Below are positions 7,429-15,806 of a DNA stretch of 36,748 nt, piece after piece. The DNA comes from Bacteroidetes bacterium GWA2_40_15. GTDB taxonomy: Bacteria > Bacteroidota > Bacteroidia > Bacteroidales > VadinHA17. The DNA lies in the NCBI GenBank assembly GCA_001768195.1, contig MENI01000034.1, positions 1 through 36,748 on the forward strand, read 5' to 3'. Made by a program: the position numbers and the translations under genes. How positions within the stretch are numbered: position 1 is the first letter of the stretch; every line of letters begins with the position of its first letter. The notes beneath the pieces are model-generated. The model saw only the letters and a list, made by a program, of their open reading frames with translations. It did no database searches and had not been told where the DNA came from.

Positions 7429-9522
7429 GCCTTCATCTCCAACATTCTGAATAACACCAAATTGAGGAACATTCGGGCTGTTATCCATTACAGCTGATTT
7501 AAACCGGATAAATAATTCCTCTGATGAAAGAAATTTTTCCTCATTGTCTGTCAGGCGATTAACGAGATATTTCAAGAAGGCACTTTCATCCGGAACTTCC
7601 TGTAAAATACCGCTGGTCATTGCTTTTCTGCTTGGAAGCTTATATAGTTTTTCAACTCCCTGAGAAGGTTCTGTAAAAGCTGCTCTTGATTTGAAGATTG
7701 CTCCGCTAAAACAGGCATCAGCTATGAGAAGTGTATGCCTTGTAGCAATACTGCCCAGGTAATCTCTCAATACACTGTTCCTGAACCAGTTATGAGTAAT
7801 GTTTCTTGAAGCATCGGAGGGAAACCATGAACCCACTTTTCCTTTTTCATCCCATCTGCCATGTCCGGCATAAAATATCAGAAGATTATCGTCTGAAGTA
7901 AGTTTTAATACCAGCGAATCAAAAGTTCCAATAAGTTCACTGTAAGTTGGATTTTTCAGGAAGTCAATATCCTCTTTTTCAAAAGTATATTTTGATATCA
8001 GCACATTATAGAGATTCTCAGCATCTTTAACAGGATTTTCAAGGTCGGGTATATCAGGATCCAGGTAATCACTTACACCTATTAACAAAGCAAAATACCG
8101 GCCTTTGAATATTTCAGGTACAGCCTGCCCCTGAGCGAGAGCATTAGCACTGGTACAATTAATAACCAGTTTTTGCTCATTCATCACTCCCTTGTTGTTA
8201 ATGGCTACCAGCCCGATAGAATTATCCCCTTTTATCAGACTGACATTATACTGGAAAATTCCGCCATCAGTAAGTTTAATTAATGTGCCGTTTATTCTGA
8301 AGGATATTATTCCATCCGGATCTGTTGCGCGACCAATTAAAGTTATAGTTGTTTTATCATGTATAAATTTCCCCTGTACAGGAACAGGTGAAAAAAGCTC
8401 AATCATGGAATTCTTATTAACCTGGACTTCGCTGTCCGACGCTTTTCCTGTGACTGGTTCCTGTGCTCCATTTTTTTTATTATCCTCAACAATATTATCT
8501 GAAACAGGCTGATTCTTAAGAGCTGGAGCCGGTTTTTTCCATTGTGACTCATCCAGACCTGAAAGAGCCCAAATTTCGAGATCTTCAGAATCATAAAATG
8601 AAGAAATGAAATCAGATCTCACCGGACTGATGTCGAGTGAATTAATAGTCTGAGGCTGTTTGTCAGACTGGTGCAGAATTTGTTGGGTAGCGACATCCCA
8701 GAGTATTATGAACCTGTCCCTTGCACCACTTATCAGGGTTTCTCCGTCAGGACTAAAATCAACAGTCTGAATCCAGTCTTTATGTCCTGCAAGTGTTCCT
8801 GTTTTTTTTAAGTCCGGGACCTGCCATATATTAATCAGCTTGTCATCACCACAAGTAGCGATAAACTTTCCATCCGGACTGAAAACTATGTCACGTATCC
8901 ATCCTTTATGACCAGCTTGTGATATTATCATGCTGCCTTTGTCCATATTCCAGAGTATAAGGATTCCGTCAGCACCTCCTGATGCCAGAATGTTCCCCAC
9001 GGGGCTGTAACATATTGAGTTAACATCTTTTTTATGCCCTTTGAGTTCATAGATCAGGTTAGCGCTCATAAGATCCCAAATCCTGATGGTCCCATCTGCA
9101 CTTCCTGAAGCCATGTATTTACTGTCATAACTTACATCAATCGATTTTATCTGTCCTTTATGTCCTTCATAGGTTTTAGTAATCACCGGAGGCATGATAC
9201 TGAGATCCCACATAGAGACCTTATTATCTTTCCCACCGGCAAGAACAAACTCATCAGAAGGAGAAACAACTGCTACATTAGGCCTGGCATTCAGGCCTGT
9301 CAGAGTCCTGTATATGGTAAGACGATCAGCATTCCATATTATAATACTGCTGTCTGATCCGGCTGTAATTATATATTTCCCATCCGGACTGTATGATGCA
9401 AAAATGATCTTGTGGTTGATTTCATTTAAAGGCCTTTTCACATTGAAATTATGCTGTGCCAGGGTGTTTCCGGGAATCTCAATACAAACCAGCAGGATGA
9501 ACAGAAATTTAAAAAACCACAT
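7402..9522 (-). CDS. Secreted WD40-repeat caspase-like (C14) protein
   Basis: The 706-residue product has a signal peptide (1-22, ending LAQ). Seven WD40 blades follow (about 33-64, 75-106, 116-150, 158-192, 200-234, 242-276, 287-318), several with clear GH...IxxWD spacing, forming a complete propeller. After a polar linker comes an Ig-like beta domain (about 375-455; TLIGRATDPDG), then a caspase/metacaspase p20-like domain (about 473-640) with both catalytic residues: H554 in YAGHG and C604 in DACFSG. Retention of the dyad suggests an active Cys protease, which by family usually cleaves after basic residues. The signal peptide places it in the periplasm or beyond; no T9SS C-terminal domain is visible. 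Its ATG lies two bases after the stop of the beta-barrel gene, so the two are one operon. Substrate unknown. Confidence 0.9.
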   Translation of the reverse strand: MWFFKFLFILLVCIEIPGNTLAQHNFNVKRPLNEINHKIIFASYSPDGKYIITAGSDSSIIIWNADRLTIYRTLTGLNARPNVAVVSPSDEFVLAGGKDNKVSMWDLSIMPPVITKTYEGHKGQIKSIDVSYDSKYMASGSADGTIRIWDLMSANLIYELKGHKKDVNSICYSPVGNILASGGADGILILWNMDKGSMIISQAGHKGWIRDIVFSPDGKFIATCGDDKLINIWQVPDLKKTGTLAGHKDWIQTVDFSPDGETLISGARDRFIILWDVATQQILHQSDKQPQTINSLDISPVRSDFISSFYDSEDLEIWALSGLDESQWKKPAPALKNQPVSDNIVEDNKKNGAQEPVTGKASDSEVQVNKNSMIELFSPVPVQGKFIHDKTTITLIGRATDPDGIISFRINGTLIKLTDGGIFQYNVSLIKGDNSIGLVAINNKGVMNEQKLVINCTSANALAQGQAVPEIFKGRYFALLIGVSDYLDPDIPDLENPVKDAENLYNVLISKYTFEKEDIDFLKNPTYSELIGTFDSLVLKLTSDDNLLIFYAGHGRWDEKGKVGSWFPSDASRNITHNWFRNSVLRDYLGSIATRHTLLIADACFSGAIFKSRAAFTEPSQGVEKLYKLPSRKAMTSGILQEVPDESAFLKYLVNRLTDNEEKFLSSEELFIRFKSAVMDNSPNVPQFGVIQNVGDEGGDFIFIKK

Positions 9523-9524
9523 TT

Positions 9525-10271
9525 TTACAAATCTTTAGACTTTAATAAATACAACCTTATACCTGCTTGAAGCATAAAAGCATTTAGATTCTCCACCCTG
9601 GCTGAATCTTTGAATTTTTTCTCATCCAGAGCAATAAGATAATAGCCGGTTTCAAAGAAAAAGTTCAACATCCCTCCAGAGTTATATTCTAAGCCAAAAC
9701 CCGGATTAAAACCGATGCCAAAGCTTTCTTCCAGGTTGTCATTCCATGGCTCGGTGTCACCCGGACCAAGCAGGCCTAAATCCTTCATTGTATACCAATA
9801 GTTATTTTCATACCGGCAACGGGTCCAGTTTACATTAATACCGGTAAAGAAATAGGGATTCCATTTCTTCTCCGGAAGAAGATAATATTTAGGTACGACG
9901 GAAAGGCTGTAATTATGGAGGTCGAGATAATTTTCTCCCTCTGCAAGTACCTGCCATGTAGTTGTATCTTCAATCGACCAGTAATTCCAGTTATCGACAT
10001 CCTGAGTAGTGTAATTCCACCTGTTAGTTATCATAACTCCGAAATCAGCTGACATTGAGAGGTGTTCTCCTAATCTGAACTGAACTCCGATGTTACCGTT
10101 TAATCCCATTTTGTAATTTGGCATCTGCAGGGGACCAGCATATTCAGTATATTTTGTTCCGAAAGTCTTAAATGTCCCGATAGCAAAGTTTAAACTAACC
10201 TTTTGATCATACTGTGCATTTGCAAGTAATTGGATAAGAATTAGATACAATAGAAAAAGCCCCCTTTTCAT
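9525..10271 (-). CDS. Outer-membrane beta-barrel protein
   Basis: The 248-residue product has a signal peptide (1-20, MKRGLFLLYLILIQLLANAQ). The rest consists of alternating hydrophobic and polar strands rich in Tyr, Trp and Asn with Gly turns, such as LSMSADFGVMITNRW, KWNPYFFTGINVNW, GMLNFFFETGYYLIAL and FMLQAGIRLYLL. It ends in a short tail (KSKDL) rather than a terminal aromatic. This is the pattern of eight- to ten-stranded OmpW/OmpX-like barrels common in Bacteroidota. It is the first gene of a two-gene operon with the WD40-caspase gene and has its own promoter at 10337-10369. It may anchor or receive the protease at the outer membrane, which is inference from coupling only. Confidence 0.8.
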   Translation of the reverse strand: MKRGLFLLYLILIQLLANAQYDQKVSLNFAIGTFKTFGTKYTEYAGPLQMPNYKMGLNGNIGVQFRLGEHLSMSADFGVMITNRWNYTTQDVDNWNYWSIEDTTTWQVLAEGENYLDLHNYSLSVVPKYYLLPEKKWNPYFFTGINVNWTRCRYENNYWYTMKDLGLLGPGDTEPWNDNLEESFGIGFNPGFGLEYNSGGMLNFFFETGYYLIALDEKKFKDSARVENLNAFMLQAGIRLYLLKSKDL

Positions 10272-10679
10272 ATTTTGAATGCATTAAAAAGATCAATGAA
10301 TAAACTAATCAAATTTAACAAGCTACTTAACTATCCCAAAGTTATAAAACTATAGTAATAAAAAGCAAAAAATCAAAAGATAATGATGAGTAGTATTCAT
10401 ATGAGTTCCAGCAAAATAGATTTCCGCATTAAAACCAATCAAGTATAATTCTCAGTTTGACATATCAGAAAATAGTTAAACCAATCATTTCAAGATATAT
10501 TGAATCGACATTATTTACCTGTAAGCAGCAAAGGCCAGACCTTTTGATGTAATTTAAAATAGAACATAAAACAGTAATAAAAAGTACCTTTTGAAAAATG
10601 TGCTTTTAAATCCTATGATTTAATATTCATATCAGGTTTTTCATACTTTTACGCCGGTTATATGGCTTAGGAAACTCAT
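10272..10679. other. Divergent intergenic region, no gene recognised
   Basis: This 408-base AT-rich stretch lies between the beta-barrel gene (minus) and the MFS gene (plus). Apart from the minus-strand promoter at 10337-10369 I see no gene, tRNA or strong inverted repeat. A weak TACTTTTA near 10638 could be the -7 element of the MFS gene, but no -33 partner is evident. Confidence 0.6.
10337..10369 (-). promoter_or_regulatory. Bacteroidota-type promoter for the barrel/caspase operon
   Basis: On the minus strand TTTG (10369-10366) is followed after 21 bases by TAACTTTG (10344-10337), a full match to the TTTG/TAnnTTTG consensus of the Bacteroidota primary sigma factor. The predicted transcript starts near 10331, about 60 bases before the ATG at 10271. 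Confidence 0.65.
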
Positions 10680-11927
10680 ATGTCAGACCGTAAAGAATTA
10701 TCAGAAGTGGGGCAAACAGAATTCATTCCGGAAAAGAAACGGATCCGAATGGCTGTGGCGCTGGTATATTTTTGCATGGGGCTTTGCTTCGCCTCATGGG
10801 CCAGCCGGATCCCTGATATCAAAACTTCACTGCATTTAAATGATGCCATGCTTGGCAGCATACTGTTTGCCTTGCCAGTAGCGCAATTTCTGATGATGAC
10901 CATTTCCGGGAAGCTTGTTACCCGATTCGGAAGCAATAATGTTTTACTTTTTGCCTTGCCTGTATATACTCTTTGTCTGAACAATATTGGTTGGGTAAAG
11001 GAAGGCTGGCAACTGGCCATTGCCTTGTTTTTATTTGGATTGGCAGGTAACCTTTGCAATATTTCTATCAACACACAGGGAGTTGCTGCCGAGCGCCTGT
11101 ACGACCGTCCGATCATGGCCACTTTTCACGGAGGCTGGAGCCTTGCAGGATTCACCGGAGGGCTCATCGGACTGCTTATGATCAATCTGAAAATACCGCC
11201 TAACTGGCATTTTATTACCATCATTCTGATTGTATGGTTGATATTCCGGATCAACTATCCTTTTCTGATCAAAGGCAGAATCGGTATAAACAAGGATGAA
11301 CCCAAACGTAAATTCTTTAACAAACCCGACAGCATCCTTCTTCAGCTTGGAATCATTGGATTTTGCAGTATGGCCAGCGAGGGAGCCATGTTCGACTGGA
11401 GTGGAGTATATTTTAAAGATATCGTAAAAGCTCCTTCATCGCTTGTCATACTGGGCTATACCTCATTCATGATTATGATGGCCTCCGGGCGCTTTGTGGC
11501 CGATTACTTCATTTCGAAAATCGGACGCAAAAAACTGCTTCAGATCTGTGGGGTAATGATTTCAACAGGTTTATTTACTTCCGTTCTGTTTCCATACCTG
11601 ATCCCGTGTACCCTGGCTTTTATGCTGGTGGGATTAGGTGTCTCCAGCATCGTGCCAACTGTTTACAGTGCTGCCGGGAGACATACCAAAGTACCTGCCG
11701 GTATTGCCCTGGCAACCGTTTCCAGTGTAAGTTTCCTGGGCTTTTTAATGGGACCCCCACTTATCGGGTACATCTCTGAAATTGCAGGCCTGCGGTACTC
11801 ATTTGCAGTAATTGGCATATTTGGACTGGGAATTACACTACTCGTATCCCGCATTAAAGCATTGCAGGATAAGCAGCCAACGGTGATGAAAGAGGATACA
11901 GACCAGGCATTTCTATTGCCCAATTAA
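10680..11927 (+). CDS. MFS transporter, YbjJ-like
   Basis: The 415-residue membrane protein has about twelve hydrophobic segments. It begins with a TM1 containing FCMGLCFASWASRIPDIK followed by LHLNDAMLGSILFALP, the signature of the YbjJ-like MFS subgroup. A mid-protein HGGWSLAGFTGGLIG stretch and the inter-domain loop rich in Lys (about 200-212) fit the two six-helix halves. The substrate of this subgroup is not well established, so none is assigned; relatives are annotated as sugar-type or drug-type transporters without firm proof. It is monocistronic and convergent with the SDR gene 47 bases away. ATG 10680 is the only sensible start, with a 30-residue charged N-terminus before TM1. Confidence 0.85.
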   Translation: MSDRKELSEVGQTEFIPEKKRIRMAVALVYFCMGLCFASWASRIPDIKTSLHLNDAMLGSILFALPVAQFLMMTISGKLVTRFGSNNVLLFALPVYTLCLNNIGWVKEGWQLAIALFLFGLAGNLCNISINTQGVAAERLYDRPIMATFHGGWSLAGFTGGLIGLLMINLKIPPNWHFITIILIVWLIFRINYPFLIKGRIGINKDEPKRKFFNKPDSILLQLGIIGFCSMASEGAMFDWSGVYFKDIVKAPSSLVILGYTSFMIMMASGRFVADYFISKIGRKKLLQICGVMISTGLFTSVLFPYLIPCTLAFMLVGLGVSSIVPTVYSAAGRHTKVPAGIALATVSSVSFLGFLMGPPLIGYISEIAGLRYSFAVIGIFGLGITLLVSRIKALQDKQPTVMKEDTDQAFLLPN

Positions 11928-11974
11928 AAAAATTATCAGAATTTCAAAATCCTTTTCTTACCCGATATGCCCCG

Positions 11975-13408
11975 TCATTCATCAGAGATCCTTGCAATGC
12001 TTCTTAGCATTCCCCTGAAAATAAAACCATGAAAGGGAAGAAGACAATACCAGTAAAGCCTGCCCCATAATCCTAATGGTCTGAATGTTGCTGTCTGATG
12101 CAAAATATTTTCATCATCAATTCTGAATTCCAGCCAGGCCTCACCGGGAAGCTTCATTTCAGCAAAAAGAAGCAATCTCTTTTCTCTTTTGCCGGCTATC
12201 AGAACACGCCAGAAATCCAATGCATCACCAGGTGAGATCTCAGTCTGATTTTTTCTGCCCCTTCTTAACCCGACACCACCGAATAGCTTATCAATAAAGC
12301 CACGAATTCCCCATAGCCAGTCACCATAATACCAGCCGTTTTCCCCTCCTATTGACCATATCTTAGCAAGTGTCTTATCAATGTTGCCGATATGAATTTT
12401 ACGGTAATCGGAAAAACACCCGTGAACAGGAACTTCTGCAAATCTTGCAATACCTTTGTTCAAAGTATTGGATGAAAGTGCATCTTTCCAGCTTGATTGT
12501 AGCTGATTCAACTCAATTTTCTCGAATGCTTCCACTATAGCTTTCTCATAGTTTACCGGAACTATTCCAAGAATATCTTTCAGATTATTTTCTTTGCAAA
12601 TTACCTCAACTTTCATGCTGTCAACAAGATTTTGCGCAAGAGAATATGAAGTTGATGTAATAAAGTATAACCAGTAAGATGATAGTTTTGGAGTCATTAC
12701 CGGAACAATTCCTATCCATCGTTTAAGTCCCCTTACCTTTGCAAATCTTAACAGCATCTCCTTGTAGGTCAGAATGTCAGGGCCTCCTATATCATAACTT
12801 TTGTTAAATGTTGTTTCGTTGAGAAGCACGCCTGAAATGAATTCAATAACATTACGTACTGCTATAGGTTGTGATTTTGTATCAAGCCATCTGGGAGCAA
12901 TCATTACAGGCAGTTTCTCAACCAGGTCACGTATTATTTCGAAGGAAGCACTTCCTGAACCAATAATTATTCCGGCCCTGAGTGTTGTTAATGAGTAAGA
13001 CCCGTAACCGAGTATTCTTTCAACATTTTTTCGACTGGCAAGGTGTTTAGATAATGTTTCCTCATTTACTATCCCGCTCAGGTAGATAACCTGGCGGACT
13101 CTGGTCATCTGAATGCAATTTTTAAAATTGATAACAGAGGTCTCCTCCATTTTTTCAAAATCACCAATTGAAGTTGACATGGAGTGAATAAGGTAATATG
13201 CCGCATCAATGTCGACAGGAATACGCTGAAGAGTCTCAGGTTTTAAAAAATCAACCTCAATAACTGATAAAGACATTGATCTGTATTTATCCGAATCAAA
13301 CCTGGCTCTGTCGCGGACACAACAAATTACTTCATAGCCGTTGCCCAATAAAACTGGCAATAATCTTTTTGCTATATAACCGGTTGCACCTGTAAGAAGT
13401 ATTCTCAT
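11975..13408 (-). CDS. SDR-family NAD(P)-binding protein with DUF2867 (YbjT-like)
   Basis: The 477-residue product starts with a Rossmann nucleotide-binding motif, TGATGYIA (residues 6-13), and continues as an atypical short-chain dehydrogenase/NmrA-like domain to about 290. The DUF2867 domain (about 310-475) follows, with GDALDFWRVL, LLLFAEMKLPGEAWLEF and GRLYWY. This two-domain layout is that of E. coli YbjT and relatives, which lie in the cytoplasm and are predicted oxidoreductases or sugar-nucleotide-type sensors without a proven reaction. The catalytic YxxxK seen in classical SDRs is not obvious. It faces the YbjJ-like transporter tail to tail. No promoter of the TAnnTTTG type was found upstream. 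Confidence 0.85.
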   Translation of the reverse strand: MRILLTGATGYIAKRLLPVLLGNGYEVICCVRDRARFDSDKYRSMSLSVIEVDFLKPETLQRIPVDIDAAYYLIHSMSTSIGDFEKMEETSVINFKNCIQMTRVRQVIYLSGIVNEETLSKHLASRKNVERILGYGSYSLTTLRAGIIIGSGSASFEIIRDLVEKLPVMIAPRWLDTKSQPIAVRNVIEFISGVLLNETTFNKSYDIGGPDILTYKEMLLRFAKVRGLKRWIGIVPVMTPKLSSYWLYFITSTSYSLAQNLVDSMKVEVICKENNLKDILGIVPVNYEKAIVEAFEKIELNQLQSSWKDALSSNTLNKGIARFAEVPVHGCFSDYRKIHIGNIDKTLAKIWSIGGENGWYYGDWLWGIRGFIDKLFGGVGLRRGRKNQTEISPGDALDFWRVLIAGKREKRLLLFAEMKLPGEAWLEFRIDDENILHQTATFRPLGLWGRLYWYCLLPFHGFIFRGMLRSIARISDE

Positions 13409-13521
13409 CTGATTTAAATATTTAACATAACAATCATAGCCAGAGAAAGGTTCTGATTGACTTCCGGGTAAGCTGATAACAGATTTTCATCCAAAACCTG
13501 TCACAAACCTAATACAAAATA

Positions 13522-13555
13522 AAACCACTTATACGTTTAATTGTATAAGTGGTTT
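13522..13555 (-). terminator. Intrinsic terminator after the tRNA gene
   Basis: A perfect 13-bp stem, AAACCACTTATAC (13522-13534) and GTATAAGTGGTTT (13543-13555), encloses an 8-base loop. On the minus strand it is followed by TATTTTG, and it begins 10 bases after the 3' end of the tRNA, so it fits a terminator for the tRNA transcript. Confidence 0.75.
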
Positions 13556-13565
13556 ACAATTTTTG

Positions 13566-13639
13566 TAGCGAGACGGGGGAATGATCCCCGGACCTCATGA
13601 TTATGAATCATGCGCTCTAACCAACTGAGCTATCTCGCC
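13566..13639 (-). tRNA. tRNA-Met (anticodon CAT)
   Basis: On the minus strand: acceptor GGCGAGA pairs with TCTCGCT (one G-U), the D arm is GCTCAGTTGGTTAGAGC, the anticodon stem is CATGA/TCATG with loop TTCATAA (CAT at 13605-13603), and the T stem is CGGGG/CCCCG. CCA is not encoded; the discriminator is A. The anticodon stem lacks the three G-C pairs of initiator tRNA, so elongator Met is most likely; an Ile tRNA with lysidine-modified CAT cannot be excluded by eye. The T loop reads ATCATTC instead of a TTCRANN type: positions 54 and 58 are A and T rather than T and A. Confidence 0.9.
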
Positions 13640-13650
13640 AAATATGCAGA

Positions 13651-13666
13651 CCAACTGAGTCTCGCC
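13651..13666 (-). repeat. Duplicated fragment of the tRNA 5' end
   Basis: Bases 13651-13666 (CCAACTGAGTCTCGCC on plus) repeat the tRNA 5' end at 13621-13639 with three bases missing. The copy lies 11 bases upstream of the tRNA. It cannot fold into a tRNA alone. Confidence 0.7.
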
Positions 13667-13783
13667 ATCATCTGGTTTTGAGGGTGCAAATATAATGTGT
13701 TTGTTACAAATTAGCAATAAGGTTTTTTAGTTTCAATATTTTTTCTATATTGCAGAAATAGTTGTGCAGTAGTTAAAAATATC

Positions 13784-14164
13784 ATGCGCTTGAAATTAGA
13801 ACTCGAATATACTCTGAACTGTTCACCAAAAGTCCTCTTTCAATGGTTATGTACCCCCGAAGGCCTTGGAGAATGGTTTGCCGATAATGTCAATGTTGAC
13901 AGGGACCTCTTCACTTTCACATGGGATAAAACAGAATCAAAAGCCAGGCTTTCTGCACTTAAGGAAAACAGACTGGTCCGGTTCGAATGGGTAGGCATGC
14001 CCGACGAAGAATCAAACTATTTCGAATTCAGAATAAATGTACAGGAACTCACAAGCGACCTCGCCCTTATTATAACCGACTTTACCGATCCGGAAGAAAA
14101 AGAAGATGCCATTTTCCTCTGGGACACCCAGATCGGAGACCTTAAAAGAATACTGGGAGTATAA
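13784..14164 (+). CDS. START-like (SRPBCC/AHSA1-type) domain protein
   Basis: The 126-residue protein covers one helix-grip domain. It begins with a beta strand (RLKLELEYTLNCSPKVLFQW), then TPEGLGEWFADNV, a middle FTFTWD strand, a VRFEWVGMPDEESNYFEFRI hairpin, and a C-terminal helix (AIFLWDTQIGDLKRILGV). This length and order are those of the small START-like family conserved across Bacteroidota, often next to lpt-type permease genes. It is probably cytoplasmic and binds a hydrophobic ligand; the ligand is unknown. It precedes the LptF/G permease gene by 133 bases, and that gene has its own promoter. Confidence 0.8.
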   Translation: MRLKLELEYTLNCSPKVLFQWLCTPEGLGEWFADNVNVDRDLFTFTWDKTESKARLSALKENRLVRFEWVGMPDEESNYFEFRINVQELTSDLALIITDFTDPEEKEDAIFLWDTQIGDLKRILGV

Positions 14165-14168
14165 TAAG

Positions 14169-14230
14169 GCTCAAAGGCACAGGGGCGCAAGTTGCGCCGT
14201 TGTACCCATGCGCCATTGCGCTCCATTGCT
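14169..14230. repeat. GC-rich intergenic element with short palindrome
   Basis: Between the START-like and permease genes the sequence turns GC-rich. It carries GGCGCAA-G-TTGCGCC (14184-14198) followed by further GCGCCATTGC-type repeats. Composition differs sharply from the AT-rich intergenic DNA around it. It may be a REP-like dispersed repeat or a transcript-end structure; it has no T-tract. Confidence 0.45.
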
Positions 14231-14272
14231 AAAAATGAGCAGAAACAGGTGATACTATTCGTAAAAATCGAG

Positions 14273-14280
14273 TACTTTTG
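14273..14280 (+). promoter_or_regulatory. -7 promoter element for the permease gene
   Basis: TACTTTTG matches TAnnTTTG exactly and lies 17 bases before the GTG start at 14298, giving a short predicted leader. No convincing -33 TTTG was found. Confidence 0.5.
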
Positions 14281-14297
14281 CACTCAAATTTTATATT

Positions 14298-15794
14298 GTG
14301 TTAAAGAAAGTCGACAGCTTTGTTTTAAAATCATTTATCGGCCCGCTGATACTGACATTCTTCATTGTACTCATCATATTGATTCTACAGTTTTTATGGA
14401 TGTATGTTGATGAGCTTGCAGGTAAAGGGCTCGATTTCAGGGTTCTTGGTGAATTATTATACCACTTTTCCCTTACTTTTGTTCCTATGGCCCTCCCCCT
14501 GGCAATACTCCTTGCCTCTCTGATGACTTTTGGGAATATGGGTGAATTCAGCGAGCTTTCCGCACTCAAATCATCAGGAATACCACTTCAGAGAATTATG
14601 CAGCCTCTGATGATACTGATCGGTATTGTTGCCTTTATTTCATTTTTCTTCTCAAACAATGTGCTGCCATACTCCACATCAAAAGCCAGAACCCTTCTGT
14701 ATGATATACGCAGGAAGAAACCTGACATAAATATCCAGGCCGGCACATTTTATAACGGGATCCCCGATTTCAGCATTAAGGTTACATCAAAGGACCCGGT
14801 TACTAACCGTCTCGATAGGCTTATAATTTATGACCACCGCGACAGGAGAGGAAACACCTCCGTTACTGTTGCTGATTCCGGTTATATGAAAACCACTCCC
14901 GACGGCACAGGACTGATAATGACATTGTTTAACGGATATTCGTTCAATGAGATGGAAGAACAACGCAGTTCGGCTGCTAAAACATATCCATCGAGGAAAG
15001 ATATTTTCAGGGAACAGACAATTGTAATACCACTTTCAGGATTTGATCTGGAGAGAAGTGAGGAGGGGCTTTTTAAATCTAACTCCGCCATGCTTAATAT
15101 CTCTGAATTGTCATTTCATATTGATTCTCTCAGTCAGGCATACAATGAAAGAGTAAATAATCACTTCAGGGATTTTAAATCATCCAAGGTATATCACATC
15201 AGCAATTACGCCTATTTTAACACTTCTCCACCCGGGAGGGAGGACTCACTTAAAAAAATGAAAGTCTTTGAAACCAGTGTTCTTTTTGACTCACTGCCTG
15301 CTGCTGAGAGGAAGGATGCCCTTTCGAGAGCTATTGAAAACATTAAGGATGGCAATATTTATCTTGCCCAGATAAGTGAATCGCACTACTGGGAAATTAA
15401 GGTACTGAAAAGATATGAAGTTGAATGGAACAAAAAGCTTACAATGTCGTTCGCATGCATGGTATTCTTCTTCATAGGCGCTCCTCTCGGAGCAATTATA
15501 AGAAAAGGAGGACTGGGCACTCCTGCAGTTATTTCGATCTTCTTCTTCGTCATATATTATGTCATCTCCCTGTCGGGTCAGAAGCTGGTTGAAGAAAACA
15601 TTATCGGCACATTTGCAGGAATGTGGGCCGCATCATACATACTGCTGCCAATAGGAATATTTCTTACCTATAAGGCAACCACCGACTCTGTTATAATGAA
15701 TATCGACACATATTTGCTATTTCTTAAAAAGATACAAGATTCAGTATACAATTTTACAATGAATGAAAAACAAAATAAATCAGAACAAAATTAA
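14298..15794 (+). CDS. LptF/LptG-family (YjgP/YjgQ) permease
   Basis: The 498-residue inner-membrane protein belongs to the family whose members form the permease of the Lpt lipopolysaccharide exporter with the LptB ATPase. Three membrane segments lie in the N-terminal half (about 14-37, 58-80, 100-120), including FVPMALPLAILLASLMTFG and the family LSALKSSGIPLQRIM coupling helix. A long periplasmic beta-jellyroll region (about 125-375) follows, larger than in E. coli as is usual in Bacteroidota, then three segments (about 380-460) with FFIGAPLGAIIRKGGLGTPA. The start is GTG, with MLKKVDSFVLKSFIGP matching family N-termini. The gene sits 12 bases before ribBA, an arrangement I recall as recurrent in Bacteroidota. 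LptF versus LptG cannot be told by eye. Confidence 0.9.
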   Translation: MLKKVDSFVLKSFIGPLILTFFIVLIILILQFLWMYVDELAGKGLDFRVLGELLYHFSLTFVPMALPLAILLASLMTFGNMGEFSELSALKSSGIPLQRIMQPLMILIGIVAFISFFFSNNVLPYSTSKARTLLYDIRRKKPDINIQAGTFYNGIPDFSIKVTSKDPVTNRLDRLIIYDHRDRRGNTSVTVADSGYMKTTPDGTGLIMTLFNGYSFNEMEEQRSSAAKTYPSRKDIFREQTIVIPLSGFDLERSEEGLFKSNSAMLNISELSFHIDSLSQAYNERVNNHFRDFKSSKVYHISNYAYFNTSPPGREDSLKKMKVFETSVLFDSLPAAERKDALSRAIENIKDGNIYLAQISESHYWEIKVLKRYEVEWNKKLTMSFACMVFFFIGAPLGAIIRKGGLGTPAVISIFFFVIYYVISLSGQKLVEENIIGTFAGMWAASYILLPIGIFLTYKATTDSVIMNIDTYLLFLKKIQDSVYNFTMNEKQNKSEQN

Positions 15795-15806
15795 ACTGGC
15801 TCGAAG

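Noticed and set aside
14017-14569. Minus frames of 88 and 92 codons over the START-like and permease genes
   Set aside because: They lie opposite well-supported genes and lack recognisable domains.
15795-15806. FMN riboswitch before ribBA
   Set aside because: Only 12 bases separate the permease stop and the ribBA start, so there is no space for one.
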